A stretch of DNA of 12,554 bases from Spirochaetaceae bacterium UBA1306 (GTDB taxonomy: Bacteria; Spirochaetota; Spirochaetia; Treponematales; Rectinemataceae), in assembly GCA_002307245.1 (NCBI GenBank), contig DBTW01000153.1, positions 1-12,554 on the forward strand. Reading direction: 5' to 3'. A program made the position numbers and the translations under genes. Under the pieces are notes generated by a model, which ran no database searches, was not told the origin of the DNA, and saw only the letters and a list, made by a program, of their open reading frames with translations. This document shows positions 1-7,200 of the stretch, piece after piece (the first letter of the stretch is position 1; each line of letters starts with the position of its first letter).

Positions 1-2549
1 CCTCCGGCTCCGGCCGTCCAGCTCCAGGTGGGCGTCCGATCGGTAGCGTCCGTAGGCTCCGTGATGGTCGGGGCGGTCGGCGCGGCGGTGTCGACCGTGA
101 TGTAATGGTAGCCGTAGCCCGACCAGTTGCCCGCCGCGTCCCGCTCCCAAACGCAGAGGTAATGGCTGCCGTCGGCGATCGCGGAGGCGGGCGTGTAGCT
201 AGCCACGGTCGTCGTCGCGGCGGGCCGCGTCACCGAATCGAGGGCGTAGGAATAGACGCCGCCGCCCGGCGTCGAGGCGTTCTGGGTCCAGGTCCATGTG
301 GGAGTGCTGTCGTTGCTGGCCGTATAATAAGTGCTTACGTAGACGCCATCGCCGCTCACCGTCGGAGCGCCCGGGGCGACCGTATCTCGCACTACTTCAG
401 AGGATCCCGTCGAGGTATTGTTCGCGCTATCCCTGCCCGTGACGGAGAGGATATAGCTGGCGTCCTCGCTAATGGCGCTCGCCGTATACGATGTGGCGCT
501 CGAGGCGCTCGCCGTTACGAGGGTGGTGGAGCTCGAGCCCGAAGTCTTGACGAGGGTATAGTCGCAATTCTTGAGCCCCGTCAGGGACCAGCTCCAGGTC
601 CAGGCGCTGGCGTTCGTCGGCGAGCTCACCGAGGCGGTGATGACGGGAGCGCTGGGTGCGGAAGTATCGACCCGGATCGTCCTGGACGCGCTCGGCGACC
701 AGTTGCCGGCCTGATCCCGTTCCTGTACGTAGAGGACGTGATTGCTGCCGTCCACGAAGGCGGTCGTAGGCTCGAAGGAAGTCGCCGTCGTCTCGGTCCA
801 GGCGCCGCTTGTCGAATCGAGCTGGTAGCGGAAGCTGCCGTTACCCGGCAGGCTGCCGTTCTGGCTCCAGGTCCAGGCGGGAGTGGGGTCGTTCGTCGGC
901 GTCGTGCCTGCGAGGGTAGGCGCGCCTGGCGCCACTGTATCCACGGTGATGGCGAGGGTAGCCGAGCTCGACCAATTGTCAGCGTAGTCCCCGGCCTGGA
1001 CCTCCAGGCTATGGGCGCCGTCGCTTAGCGCGGTCGCCGGAGTATAGCTCAATTCGGAGCTCTCGCTCCATTGAACCGCCCCGTCCAATTTATAGCGATA
1101 GCGCCCGTCGCTGTCGCTCACGGCAGTCCAGCTCCAGGTCGGCCTGGCGTTCGTCGTGAGCGTCGCCGAGGTTGAGAGAGTCGTGGCGCTCGGGATCGCG
1201 CTGTCCTTGATGAAGTCTACCCTGTCGGTAGAGAAGTTGCCCGCCTTGTCGGTCACCGTGAGGAGAAGGACGTAGCGCCCCTCGATATCCGCGTCGATCG
1301 CGCTCGTAAGGGAGTCGGGCGAGGCGAAGGACACGCGGCCAGGGCCGGATTCCTGGGTCCAGGCGACGCTGGCGATGCCGCTCAACGCGTCAGTCGCCGT
1401 CGCGGCGGTCGCAAGCGAGCTCGTCGCCACGTTCCAGATTAGGCGCGAGGCGCCGGCCTCGATAGAGGGCGCCGTGGAGTCCCTGGTCACGCTCGTGGAG
1501 GCCGCGGCGGAATTCCCCGCGGCATCGGTAACGGCCAGGGCTAGCCCGTAGGCGCCATCGACGCTCGCGCTCACCGTAGGCGCCGCGATCGCGCTGGACG
1601 AGAAGGAGACCGTGCCCGGGCCCGAGCTTTGGGACCAGGAATAGCTGGCCGCGTCGGGAGCCGTGACCTGCATGAGCATGCTCGAGCTGAAGAGCGAGCC
1701 CGAGTTATCGATGCTAACGGATGGTGCGACCGTATCGCGGACGACCTGAATGTCGGCCGAATTGGTGGCGCCCCCGAAGGACGAGGCCGCATAGCTCGTT
1801 ACCGTGAGCCGTATCGTGTAGGACCCGTCGAGATCCGCGCTTATCGCGCATATTGGATCATGGGGGCTACCGAAGTTGATCGTGCCAGGGCCGGAGACTT
1901 GCGTCCAGGCATAGCTCTCGATGGCGGATTTGTCATTCGTGGGGACGCTCGCGGTCGTCGACTTGGTCGGCGCGGCGATGTTGAGCACGAGGTTATCCCC
2001 GCCGTATACGCCGGGCAAGTTGCTGTTCATGTTGATGGACAGGGTATCCGAGGCCTTATTGCCCGCGCCGTCGGTCACCGTGAGGCGGATGATATAGTCC
2101 CCGTCTGCCGTGACGCCGACGGTCGGCTTCGCTACCTCGGGATCGGAGAAGGAGACCAAGGCGTTGCCGGCCGGGGTGGAGACGACGGACCATTCGTAGT
2201 GCGCGATGCCGTTCAGGTCGGAGGCATTGGGGCTGAGCTCCTTGGTGGGAGTGCCCGCGGTGAGCCCTAGGTCCGAGCCGGCATCGACCGCAGGCAGGAC
2301 CGTGTCGCGAAGGAGGACCACGGTATCGCTGGCCGAGTTCCCCGCCGCGTCAGTCGCGACTAGGCGAAGGGAATAGCTGCCGTCGACGGTGGCGTTGGAG
2401 ACCGTGGCCACGAGGGAATCGGCCGACGCGATGGTCGCTACGCTCGGCCCCGACTCGAGCGTCCAGAGATAGCTCGCGATGGGGGAATCGTCGTCGACCG
2501 TCGCCATCGTGGACACGCTGGTTATCGAGGGATTCAGCGCGAGCGGGAC
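1..2549 (-). repeat. Tandem ~90-98-codon protein repeats, two classes
   Basis: Ten consecutive degenerate repeat units, the tenth partial, form residues 250-1098 of the lipoprotein. Unit starts are at window positions 2549, 2276, 1997, 1709, 1451 (class A) and 1181, 911, 638, 356, 62 (class B). At DNA level the best-kept segment is the one encoding the WTWSW core of class B. It shows on the plus strand as variants of CCAGCTCCAGGT near 18, 588 and 1129, with further variants near 288 and 852. Units have diverged at DNA level, so this looks like old duplication rather than recent expansion. Confidence 0.85.
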
Positions 2550-3296
2550 CTCTCCGGCCTCGACGGCCGGGGGCTTGCGGTCGAGGGTGATCGTCTTGCT
2601 GACGAGGCGGGATACATCGGGAGGCGAGGCGTTGTTGGCGAATTGCACGTAGACGGTCTTCTTGCCATCGGCGTCCGAGAGGGAAAAATTCGAGAATTCT
2701 GAACTCGCCGACCAGAGATGGTCGCTAGCGAAGGCCGTCGTATCCTCCGAGGCGTACATCCGGTACACTTCGCTGTTCGCGGAAGTTATCGTGAGAACGA
2801 GGTCTGGGGACTTGGTAAAGGACGCTCCGCCATTGATCGAGAATGCCCCGACGGGCCCCTTCTTGGTCGTGAAACCCCATGAGACGACTTGCTTAAGGAG
2901 AGCGCCGTCGACCGCCTTGATCCCCGTCGTGAGGCTGACCGTATACGCCGCCTCCTGATCCAGAACCTCGGGCGTGATGCGGAGCATCTTGGTCTGCTCG
3001 TTGAAGGACTTGGTCCAGACCGCTGCAGGCGAGAACTTCAGGGTCTCGTCCGTGACGGAAGCCGGGTCTATCGCGCGATCGAACTCGATGAAGATCTCCG
3101 CCGTCGGGCTGATGCCCACGGCGTTGTTGGCCGGGGTAAAGCTCTTCGCCTCGAGGTACATGCCGAGGACGGTCTTGACCTCGCTCTTCACCGACTCCAC
3201 GAACTTCGCGGGGTTGGTGCACGAGCTGGCCGCGATGAGTATCGAAAGGGCGGCGAAGGCGCCGCGCCGGAAAGATTTCACTCCGAGTCCGACCAT
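1..3296 (-). CDS. Large tandem Ig/PKD-like repeat surface lipoprotein (3' end beyond window)
   Basis: Open frame without a stop from ATG 3294-3296 to the window edge: 1,098 codons, C-terminus missing. The start is supported by AGGAGA at 3304-3309. Residues 8-25 form a short signal peptide ending in a loose lipobox, AASSC, giving a predicted lipidated Cys26. Residues 48-147 resemble a Big_5 Ig-like domain (ISPTAEIFIEFDRAID, 62-77; WGFTTKKGP, 140-148). Residues 149-245 look like another Ig-like domain (INGGASFTKS). Then come tandem repeats beginning near residues 250, 341, 434, 530 and 616 (class A, PKD-like: YxW, SGPG, DGxYxxxLxVTDxAGN, DxxAP) and 706, 796, 887, 981 and 1079 (class B: PTWxW, YxLD, DGxHxLxVxERDxAGNWS, VDTxAPxAP). 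The last repeat is cut by the edge. The frame is consistent from start to edge, so no frameshift is evident. The gene overlaps the upstream gene by 19 bp, implying co-translation. Likely an outer-membrane lipoprotein, perhaps an adhesin or stalk; ligand unknown. Confidence 0.9.
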   Translation of the reverse strand, partial: MVGLGVKSFRRGAFAALSILIAASSCTNPAKFVESVKSEVKTVLGMYLEAKSFTPANNAVGISPTAEIFIEFDRAIDPASVTDETLKFSPAAVWTKSFNEQTKMLRITPEVLDQEAAYTVSLTTGIKAVDGALLKQVVSWGFTTKKGPVGAFSINGGASFTKSPDLVLTITSANSEVYRMYASEDTTAFASDHLWSASSEFSNFSLSDADGKKTVYVQFANNASPPDVSRLVSKTITLDRKPPAVEAGEVPLALNPSITSVSTMATVDDDSPIASYLWTLESGPSVATIASADSLVATVSNATVDGSYSLRLVATDAAGNSASDTVVLLRDTVLPAVDAGSDLGLTAGTPTKELSPNASDLNGIAHYEWSVVSTPAGNALVSFSDPEVAKPTVGVTADGDYIIRLTVTDGAGNKASDTLSINMNSNLPGVYGGDNLVLNIAAPTKSTTASVPTNDKSAIESYAWTQVSGPGTINFGSPHDPICAISADLDGSYTIRLTVTSYAASSFGGATNSADIQVVRDTVAPSVSIDNSGSLFSSSMLMQVTAPDAASYSWSQSSGPGTVSFSSSAIAAPTVSASVDGAYGLALAVTDAAGNSAAASTSVTRDSTAPSIEAGASRLIWNVATSSLATAATATDALSGIASVAWTQESGPGRVSFASPDSLTSAIDADIEGRYVLLLTVTDKAGNFSTDRVDFIKDSAIPSATTLSTSATLTTNARPTWSWTAVSDSDGRYRYKLDGAVQWSESSELSYTPATALSDGAHSLEVQAGDYADNWSSSATLAITVDTVAPGAPTLAGTTPTNDPTPAWTWSQNGSLPGNGSFRYQLDSTSGAWTETTATSFEPTTAFVDGSNHVLYVQERDQAGNWSPSASRTIRVDTSAPSAPVITASVSSPTNASAWTWSWSLTGLKNCDYTLVKTSGSSSTTLVTASASSATSYTASAISEDASYILSVTGRDSANNTSTGSSEVVRDTVAPGAPTVSGDGVYVSTYYTASNDSTPTWTWTQNASTPGGGVYSYALDSVTRPAATTTVASYTPASAIADGSHYLCVWERDAAGNWSGYGYHYITVDTAAPTAPTITEPTDATDRTPTWSWTAGAG

Positions 3297-5362
3297 GCAG
3301 ATATCTCCTTTTCCGCCGAGGCCGCTCGGCCTATGGCCATTCCGCCCGTAGCCATGTACGCGTATTTCGCGGCTGAGCTCGGGTCTAGCGATTGAAGCTT
3401 ATCGAGCGCCGCGTTGGTCTCGCTGGTCTTGCCGAGCTCGAAGGCCGCCCGCGCGTAGCCGAGGACGGCTACGGGATTATCGGGAGCGAATTCGAGGGCT
3501 CGGCCATAATACTGCGAGGCTTCCAGGTATTTGGCGCCGAGATAGGCGATATTGCCGAGGTTGATGAGCGCGGCGCTCGCCAGGGCCGGGGACACGCCCT
3601 TGGCCGAAGAGACGAATTCGAATTGCTTTTGCGCGTCGGAAAGCATGCCGAAGCGCGCGTAGAGTATACCCAGGCGGTTACGCTGCTTGAGCGTATCGCC
3701 GCCCTTCGCGATCTCGGCCTTGAGGGCGTCTATCCTCGGCTGGTACTCCTGTACGAAGAAGCGCTGGATCTCGGCGTCGTAGGCCGCGCCGACGCTGGCG
3801 GTGCTCGGAGCCGAGGGCAGGTCCTTCACGATGGCGCCGGTATTGGCGGGCGCGAAGGTCTTCCAGGCCTCGCGCACGGGGAAGAAGCACGCCCCGCCCG
3901 AGCGCGTCGCGGCTTTCCATTCCTGGACGCCCGACTGGACGGCCTTTACGAAGCCTTCCTGCACCCTCGTGATCTCGACAGGCAGCCAGGCCTCTCCATC
4001 GCGGCTTATGAGGGAAGAGGGATCCTTGAAGAAGCCCGAGGCCTCGCCTTCCGTCATGCCGAGATCGAAGGCGACGTAGATATGGCCGGGTATGGTAAGG
4101 AAGGCCGAGCCGATGCCGGCCGATTCGATGAGGGCAGCGTAGAGGATGGACAGGTCGTCGCAGTCTCCGCCTTTATACGCAAGGGTTTGGACGGGGAACT
4201 GGAGGTAATCGACAGCCTCCTTGGAGGCTGTCCTCGTCTCGAAAGGCGAGACCGGATCGGACACGTAGCCGACCTCGTGAATCTTGAGCGCGTCGAGGAG
4301 GGCCATGGCGATGCGGAAGTTGGTGCTGACCGCCTGATTGCCCCTGGTGCGGGCCATGGAGGCGATGGGCAGGGAGAAGCCCCGCACCGAGGGGTCCATC
4401 GAGGTGACGAAGGCGGCTATCTTGTTCGTGTCGTCCCAGGTCATGCCGTTGCGGTTGTTCACCGCGACGGTGACGGGAATGCTCTCCTGGACATCCTTGC
4501 CCAGGTAGGTATAGGAGACGAGCATCTCGCCCGCGACTTTCGTGCCCTCGGTTACCGAGAAGATGCTGTCCTTGAAAAGGGCGAAGACCGGCACGCTCTT
4601 CCCCGTCCCGGCGGCGAGGGAGTCCGCGGACCAGCATTCCTTAGGTTGGTCCATGAATTGCTTGACGAAGAACTTGACGGATACGTCGCGCATCTCGCTT
4701 GAGCTGTTATTGCGGATGTCCATCTCCCCCACGGGGTTCTTGTCGTAATAGCTGTAGAAGAGCGGGAAGATCGGCTGGAGGCGTGGCTCAACCTTCAGCA
4801 CGGCCTTGCCGGCGCCGAGATGGAACTGGGCGCCGATCCTGATCGCCAGGCCGTTATAGATATCGCCGAAGGGCAGGTAGGACTTGTAGGTGGCGCCGAT
4901 CCCCGCGCCGAGCGACGGATTGATGAGATAGGCGATATCCATGGACCCGGCTACATAGGGCTGTACCACCGGTTCGCCCTCGAAGCTACCGCGGTACATT
5001 CCGCCCTGGGCGCCCGTCCTGAGGCTCAATCGCGGTATCGGGTAGAGGGTATAGGCGAGCTCGCCCGCGGCGCCGAGGAAGGTCGCGGACTTGTCCGAGG
5101 AGTTGAGAGGCGCGACATCGGCATCGAAAACCAAGCCGGCCGAGAGGCCGCGGGCGAAGGGCAACGCGTACTCGCCGCGTAATGAGGCGCCATAGCCGAT
5201 CGAATAGAGGGGCGTAGAACTCGATTCGGGCAAGGTCATTCCTAAGGGGATATCGAGACTCGGATAGGCGGTGATGCTGAAAGCGCTCGTAGCCTGAGAC
5301 CAAGAAAGCGCGATCCAAAACGAGGAAAGAGCCATCGTAAGTGCCGTACGACGTTTCTTCAT
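3278..5362 (-). CDS. Exported beta-barrel / transglutaminase-like / TPR fusion protein
   Basis: 694 residues. A signal peptide covers residues 1-27 (basic KKRR, hydrophobic core, ATSA then F). Residues 28-184 contain eight alternating amphipathic segments separated by turns, ending in IRIGAQFHLG, which fits a small 8-stranded outer-membrane barrel of OmpA/OmpX size. Residues 186-305 look like a beta-sandwich. Residues 340-470 are transglutaminase-like: GGDCDDLS with candidate nucleophile Cys401, PGHIYVAFD with His427, and WLPVEIT with Glu463 where the third acidic residue is expected. Residues 555-690 are helical TPR-like repeats (NLGNIAYLGAKYLEASQYYG; RALEFAPDNPVAV). An even number of strands would leave the enzyme-like and TPR parts in the periplasm. 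GGAG at 5373-5376 precedes the ATG; AGGA at 5365-5368 is closer but probably too close. It is the first gene of a pair with the Ig-repeat lipoprotein. Protease, transferase or non-catalytic scaffold roles all remain possible; the substrate is unknown. Confidence 0.88.
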   Translation of the reverse strand: MKKRRTALTMALSSFWIALSWSQATSAFSITAYPSLDIPLGMTLPESSSTPLYSIGYGASLRGEYALPFARGLSAGLVFDADVAPLNSSDKSATFLGAAGELAYTLYPIPRLSLRTGAQGGMYRGSFEGEPVVQPYVAGSMDIAYLINPSLGAGIGATYKSYLPFGDIYNGLAIRIGAQFHLGAGKAVLKVEPRLQPIFPLFYSYYDKNPVGEMDIRNNSSSEMRDVSVKFFVKQFMDQPKECWSADSLAAGTGKSVPVFALFKDSIFSVTEGTKVAGEMLVSYTYLGKDVQESIPVTVAVNNRNGMTWDDTNKIAAFVTSMDPSVRGFSLPIASMARTRGNQAVSTNFRIAMALLDALKIHEVGYVSDPVSPFETRTASKEAVDYLQFPVQTLAYKGGDCDDLSILYAALIESAGIGSAFLTIPGHIYVAFDLGMTEGEASGFFKDPSSLISRDGEAWLPVEITRVQEGFVKAVQSGVQEWKAATRSGGACFFPVREAWKTFAPANTGAIVKDLPSAPSTASVGAAYDAEIQRFFVQEYQPRIDALKAEIAKGGDTLKQRNRLGILYARFGMLSDAQKQFEFVSSAKGVSPALASAALINLGNIAYLGAKYLEASQYYGRALEFAPDNPVAVLGYARAAFELGKTSETNAALDKLQSLDPSSAAKYAYMATGGMAIGRAASAEKEISAWSDSE
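3304..3309 (-). promoter_or_regulatory. Ribosome binding site of the Ig-repeat lipoprotein gene
   Basis: AGGAGA lies 7 nt upstream of ATG 3296, inside the last codons of the upstream gene. It fixes the start so that the encoded protein begins with a signal peptide and Cys26, and shows that the lipoprotein has its own strong initiation signal despite the overlap. Confidence 0.75.
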
Positions 5363-5429
5363 TATCCTTTTTCTCCAAACGACTTTTTAGCGGGATATAG
5401 ACGCCGCTGCGAAAATCAACGTCAATTTA

Positions 5430-5435
5430 ATTATA
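5430..5435 (-). promoter_or_regulatory. Candidate -10 box for the fusion-protein/lipoprotein pair
   Basis: A perfect TATAAT on the minus strand would place a transcript start about 60 nt before ATG 5362. No good -35 hexamer lies 16-18 bp upstream, so an activator or a different promoter is possible. A second perfect minus-strand TATAAT occurs at 5529-5534, also without a clear -35. Assignment rests on the hexamer and position only. Confidence 0.35.
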
Positions 5436-5468
5436 ACACGAGGCCGTTAATGAAGCGCGAATTGGTAT

Positions 5469-5543
5469 TTTTATATTACTGTAAATTATTCGTAGTTCCT
5501 TTACGATTGTCGGTACTGATTATTTTATATTATACACAGTAAA
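5469..5543. repeat. Degenerate AT-rich direct repeat pair
   Basis: TTTTATATTA occurs at 5469-5478 and 5523-5532, 54 bp apart. Each copy is followed by a short spacer ending in GTAAA (CTGTAAA in the first copy, TACACAGTAAA in the second). The second copy overlaps a minus-strand TATAAT. It could be a pair of regulator sites, but low base complexity makes chance similarity possible. Confidence 0.4.
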
Positions 5544-5653
5544 CGTTTGGCCGAGCCGAGGGGATTTTCATCCTTCCGATAGGCGCATCCCTTGTATGTC
5601 TCTTTCAACAAGCTTCAAGGAACTACTAAACCCCTAGCAGGAAGGGCAGCCGA

Positions 5654-6790
5654 CTAAAAGCCGTAGATAAACTTACCACCGACTGCGTTGCCCGTCTTGT
5701 TGAAAAAGGACGCCTGGCGGAACCCGTAGATTACGGCCTCGTCGACCTCGCTCGAGCCGGAGGATGAAACGAGGCGAACGTCGACGAGCTCGACCCGGCT
5801 CTTCGATACAGGTCCGACGGCGAACTCGAGGACGACGGGCGAGAGCTTGCGGGAGGTCTTGAAGTCCGCTGCCGACGCGTCGTATCCGGCCGCCTCCAGC
5901 ATCGTCCAGAACTCGCCGCGCTGCGATAGCGGGGCTTGGGAGACGAGCTTCCACTCCGTTCCTGATTGCTGGTAATAGGAACGGAAGGTTTCCTTGGCCG
6001 CGATGTTGCGATAGGTCGCGTCGTCGATCTTGGACGGCAAGGGCATGTAAAGATAGATGGGCACGTAGATATTGCGCCCAACCTGTCCCGACGAGGCTCC
6101 GAAAGTAGTGCTGAGCGCATTGCCCATCTCGGAGCCGCGGAAGGTCACGCTGCCCGTTCCGCCGGCCACGCCGGGGCCCGAGCCTGAGCCCGACGAGGTC
6201 ACTGGCGAGCCGCCGGAAGTGGAGCCCGAGCCGAACTTGCGGGTCTTGGGCGGGGCGGCGGCGGCGGAAGCGGTCGCAGCGGCGGCCTTGAGAGCCGCAT
6301 CTTCCTGCGCCGCGCGCTCCTCCGCGGCCGCCGTCTCCGCCGCGGAGGCGGCCTGGGTCGCCGCGTCGCTTGCGGTAACGGCCTTGTCGGCGACGGCATT
6401 CGAAGCGGCGGCTTTGGACGAGGCGGGCTTGGCGACGGCTTTGGCCGCCGGCTTGGCGGCGGGGGCCTTGGCCGCAACAGTCTTCGCCGCAGGGACTTTG
6501 GCCGCCGCGGGGGAAGACGCGGGGCCCGAGGCCGGGGCGGAGGCCGCGCCCGGAGGAGAGCCCTCCGGCCGGTCGGGCGCGCCGGCGAGGCCAAGGGGCA
6601 CGACGCCGGGCGGGCCCTCGGCGCTGCCCAGGTCGACGATTATGGTTCCCGGCACCGATGCGAGCGTAGAGGGAGCGATCATGCCGATAAACCAGGCTCC
6701 CGATACGGCGAGGGCGTAAAGGCAGACCGTAGATGCGGCGGCCAGGAAATTGCGCTTGCGGTCCTGCGCCTTGATCCATGCGTTGGTCAT
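5654..6790 (-). CDS. tonB: TonB-family energy transducer protein
   Basis: 378 residues with TonB layout. A short cytoplasmic N-terminus is followed by one membrane segment (about 16-38), a long Ala/Pro/Lys-rich linker (about 80-180, with AKAPAAKPAAKAVAKPA), a Gly/Ser hinge (185-215) and a globular C-terminal domain (about 235-378). The C-terminal part SSSGSSEVDEAV-YGFRQASFF-GGKFIYGF follows the usual TonB pattern of SSG, an acidic residue, an AV helix, and a final strand. TonB carries energy from the ExbB-ExbD proton channel to outer-membrane receptors. Its ATG overlaps the exbD stop (ATGA at 6787-6790), with GGGG 6 nt upstream of the ATG. It is longer than the E. coli protein (239 residues) because of the linker and hinge. 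A TolA-like role is less likely; identity rests on context plus the C-terminal pattern. Confidence 0.82.
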   Translation of the reverse strand: MTNAWIKAQDRKRNFLAAASTVCLYALAVSGAWFIGMIAPSTLASVPGTIIVDLGSAEGPPGVVPLGLAGAPDRPEGSPPGAASAPASGPASSPAAAKVPAAKTVAAKAPAAKPAAKAVAKPASSKAAASNAVADKAVTASDAATQAASAAETAAAEERAAQEDAALKAAAATASAAAAPPKTRKFGSGSTSGGSPVTSSGSGSGPGVAGGTGSVTFRGSEMGNALSTTFGASSGQVGRNIYVPIYLYMPLPSKIDDATYRNIAAKETFRSYYQQSGTEWKLVSQAPLSQRGEFWTMLEAAGYDASAADFKTSRKLSPVVLEFAVGPVSKSRVELVDVRLVSSSGSSEVDEAVIYGFRQASFFNKTGNAVGGKFIYGF

Positions 6791-7200
6791 GGCGTCCCCT
6801 GGTCCACCCTCGTGCGGAGGCCGACAGCGTCTATCCCCCCTCGCCTGAGCGCGTCGAGGACGGAGATCATGAGTTGGTAGCTCGCGGCGCGATCGCCTTC
6901 TACGGTGGCCTTGAGGCCCTCCTGGTCGCCGGAGCCGGCCCGCTGCTTGATCAGGGCGGGCAGGCCCTGGAGGTCGACGCGCGTCTTGTCGACGTAGATC
7001 TCGCTCTCGGAAACCGCGATGATCCGGAGCACCGAGCTCTTCACGTTCGCGGCCGTGGTCGAGCTGGGCAGCTCGAGGGCGATGCCGGGCGCGAGCTTGA
7101 AGGTGGTGGTCACCATGAAGAAGATGATGATGAGCAGGAGGACGTCGATCAGGGGCACTAGGTTGATGGTGACCGTGGGCTGGAGGCGCCGCCTGGTCAT
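6787..7200 (-). CDS. exbD: Biopolymer transport protein ExbD
   Basis: 137 residues, normal ExbD/TolR length. One membrane segment (about 14-34) contains NLVPLIDVLLLIIIFFMVTT, the family signature. Asp19 matches the conserved membrane aspartate that carries protons in ExbD. The periplasmic domain follows (LELPSS, ISVSESEIYVDKTRV-like strands, then a VLDALRRGGIDAVGLRT helix-strand end). It works in the inner membrane with ExbB to power TonB. Start ATG 7198-7200 overlaps the exbB stop (ATGA), and its own stop overlaps the tonB start in the same way, so all three are probably translated in a coupled manner. TolR is the alternative, but the adjacent TonB-like gene favours ExbD. Confidence 0.94.
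   Translation of the reverse strand: MTRRRLQPTVTINLVPLIDVLLLIIIFFMVTTTFKLAPGIALELPSSTTAANVKSSVLRIIAVSESEIYVDKTRVDLQGLPALIKQRAGSGDQEGLKATVEGDRAASYQLMISVLDALRRGGIDAVGLRTRVDQGTP

Larger units (their letters stand above)
5363..5653. other. AT-rich intergenic region between tonB and the fusion-protein gene
   Basis: 291 bp without a convincing gene. Hand count over 5421-5540 gives 36 G+C in 120 (30%), against GC-rich genes on both sides. It holds minus-strand TATAAT boxes, two related AT-rich motifs 54 bp apart, a palindrome AAACGTTT (5541-5548) and a perfect 10-bp inverted repeat (5492-5501 with 5617-5626). It probably contains the end of the tonB transcript and the promoter of the downstream pair. 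I see no strong hairpin followed by a T run, so no intrinsic terminator can be named. Confidence 0.7.

Noticed and set aside
105..1028. Plus-strand open frame of 307 codons
   Set aside because: It is antisense to the Ig-repeat lipoprotein, Arg/Gly/Ala-rich, and lacks recognisable motifs or a ribosome binding site. The minus frame carries clear repeats throughout.
1..3296. Tandem repeats as a CRISPR array or DNA satellite
   Set aside because: Unit length near 270 bp, in-frame protein periodicity and heavy divergence at DNA level show that they are protein-domain repeats.
3392..4702. Long plus-strand open frame (436 codons) opposite the fusion-protein gene
   Set aside because: It lies fully antisense to a gene with signal peptide and domain motifs. 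Its translation is Arg/Gly/Glu-rich with no domain, and such frames are expected opposite GC-rich genes.
1..5600. Left half as a horizontally acquired island because it looks less GC-rich
   Set aside because: Both halves use the same codons, including ATA for Ile also in purU and the serine hydrolase. No integrase, tRNA, insertion sequence or flanking repeats are visible, and the AT-rich part is confined to intergenic DNA.
5673..6779. Second minus-strand frame of 368 codons within tonB
   Set aside because: It is a +1 shadow of the TonB gene, Arg-rich, and does not continue the ATGA-coupled operon as the 378-residue frame does.
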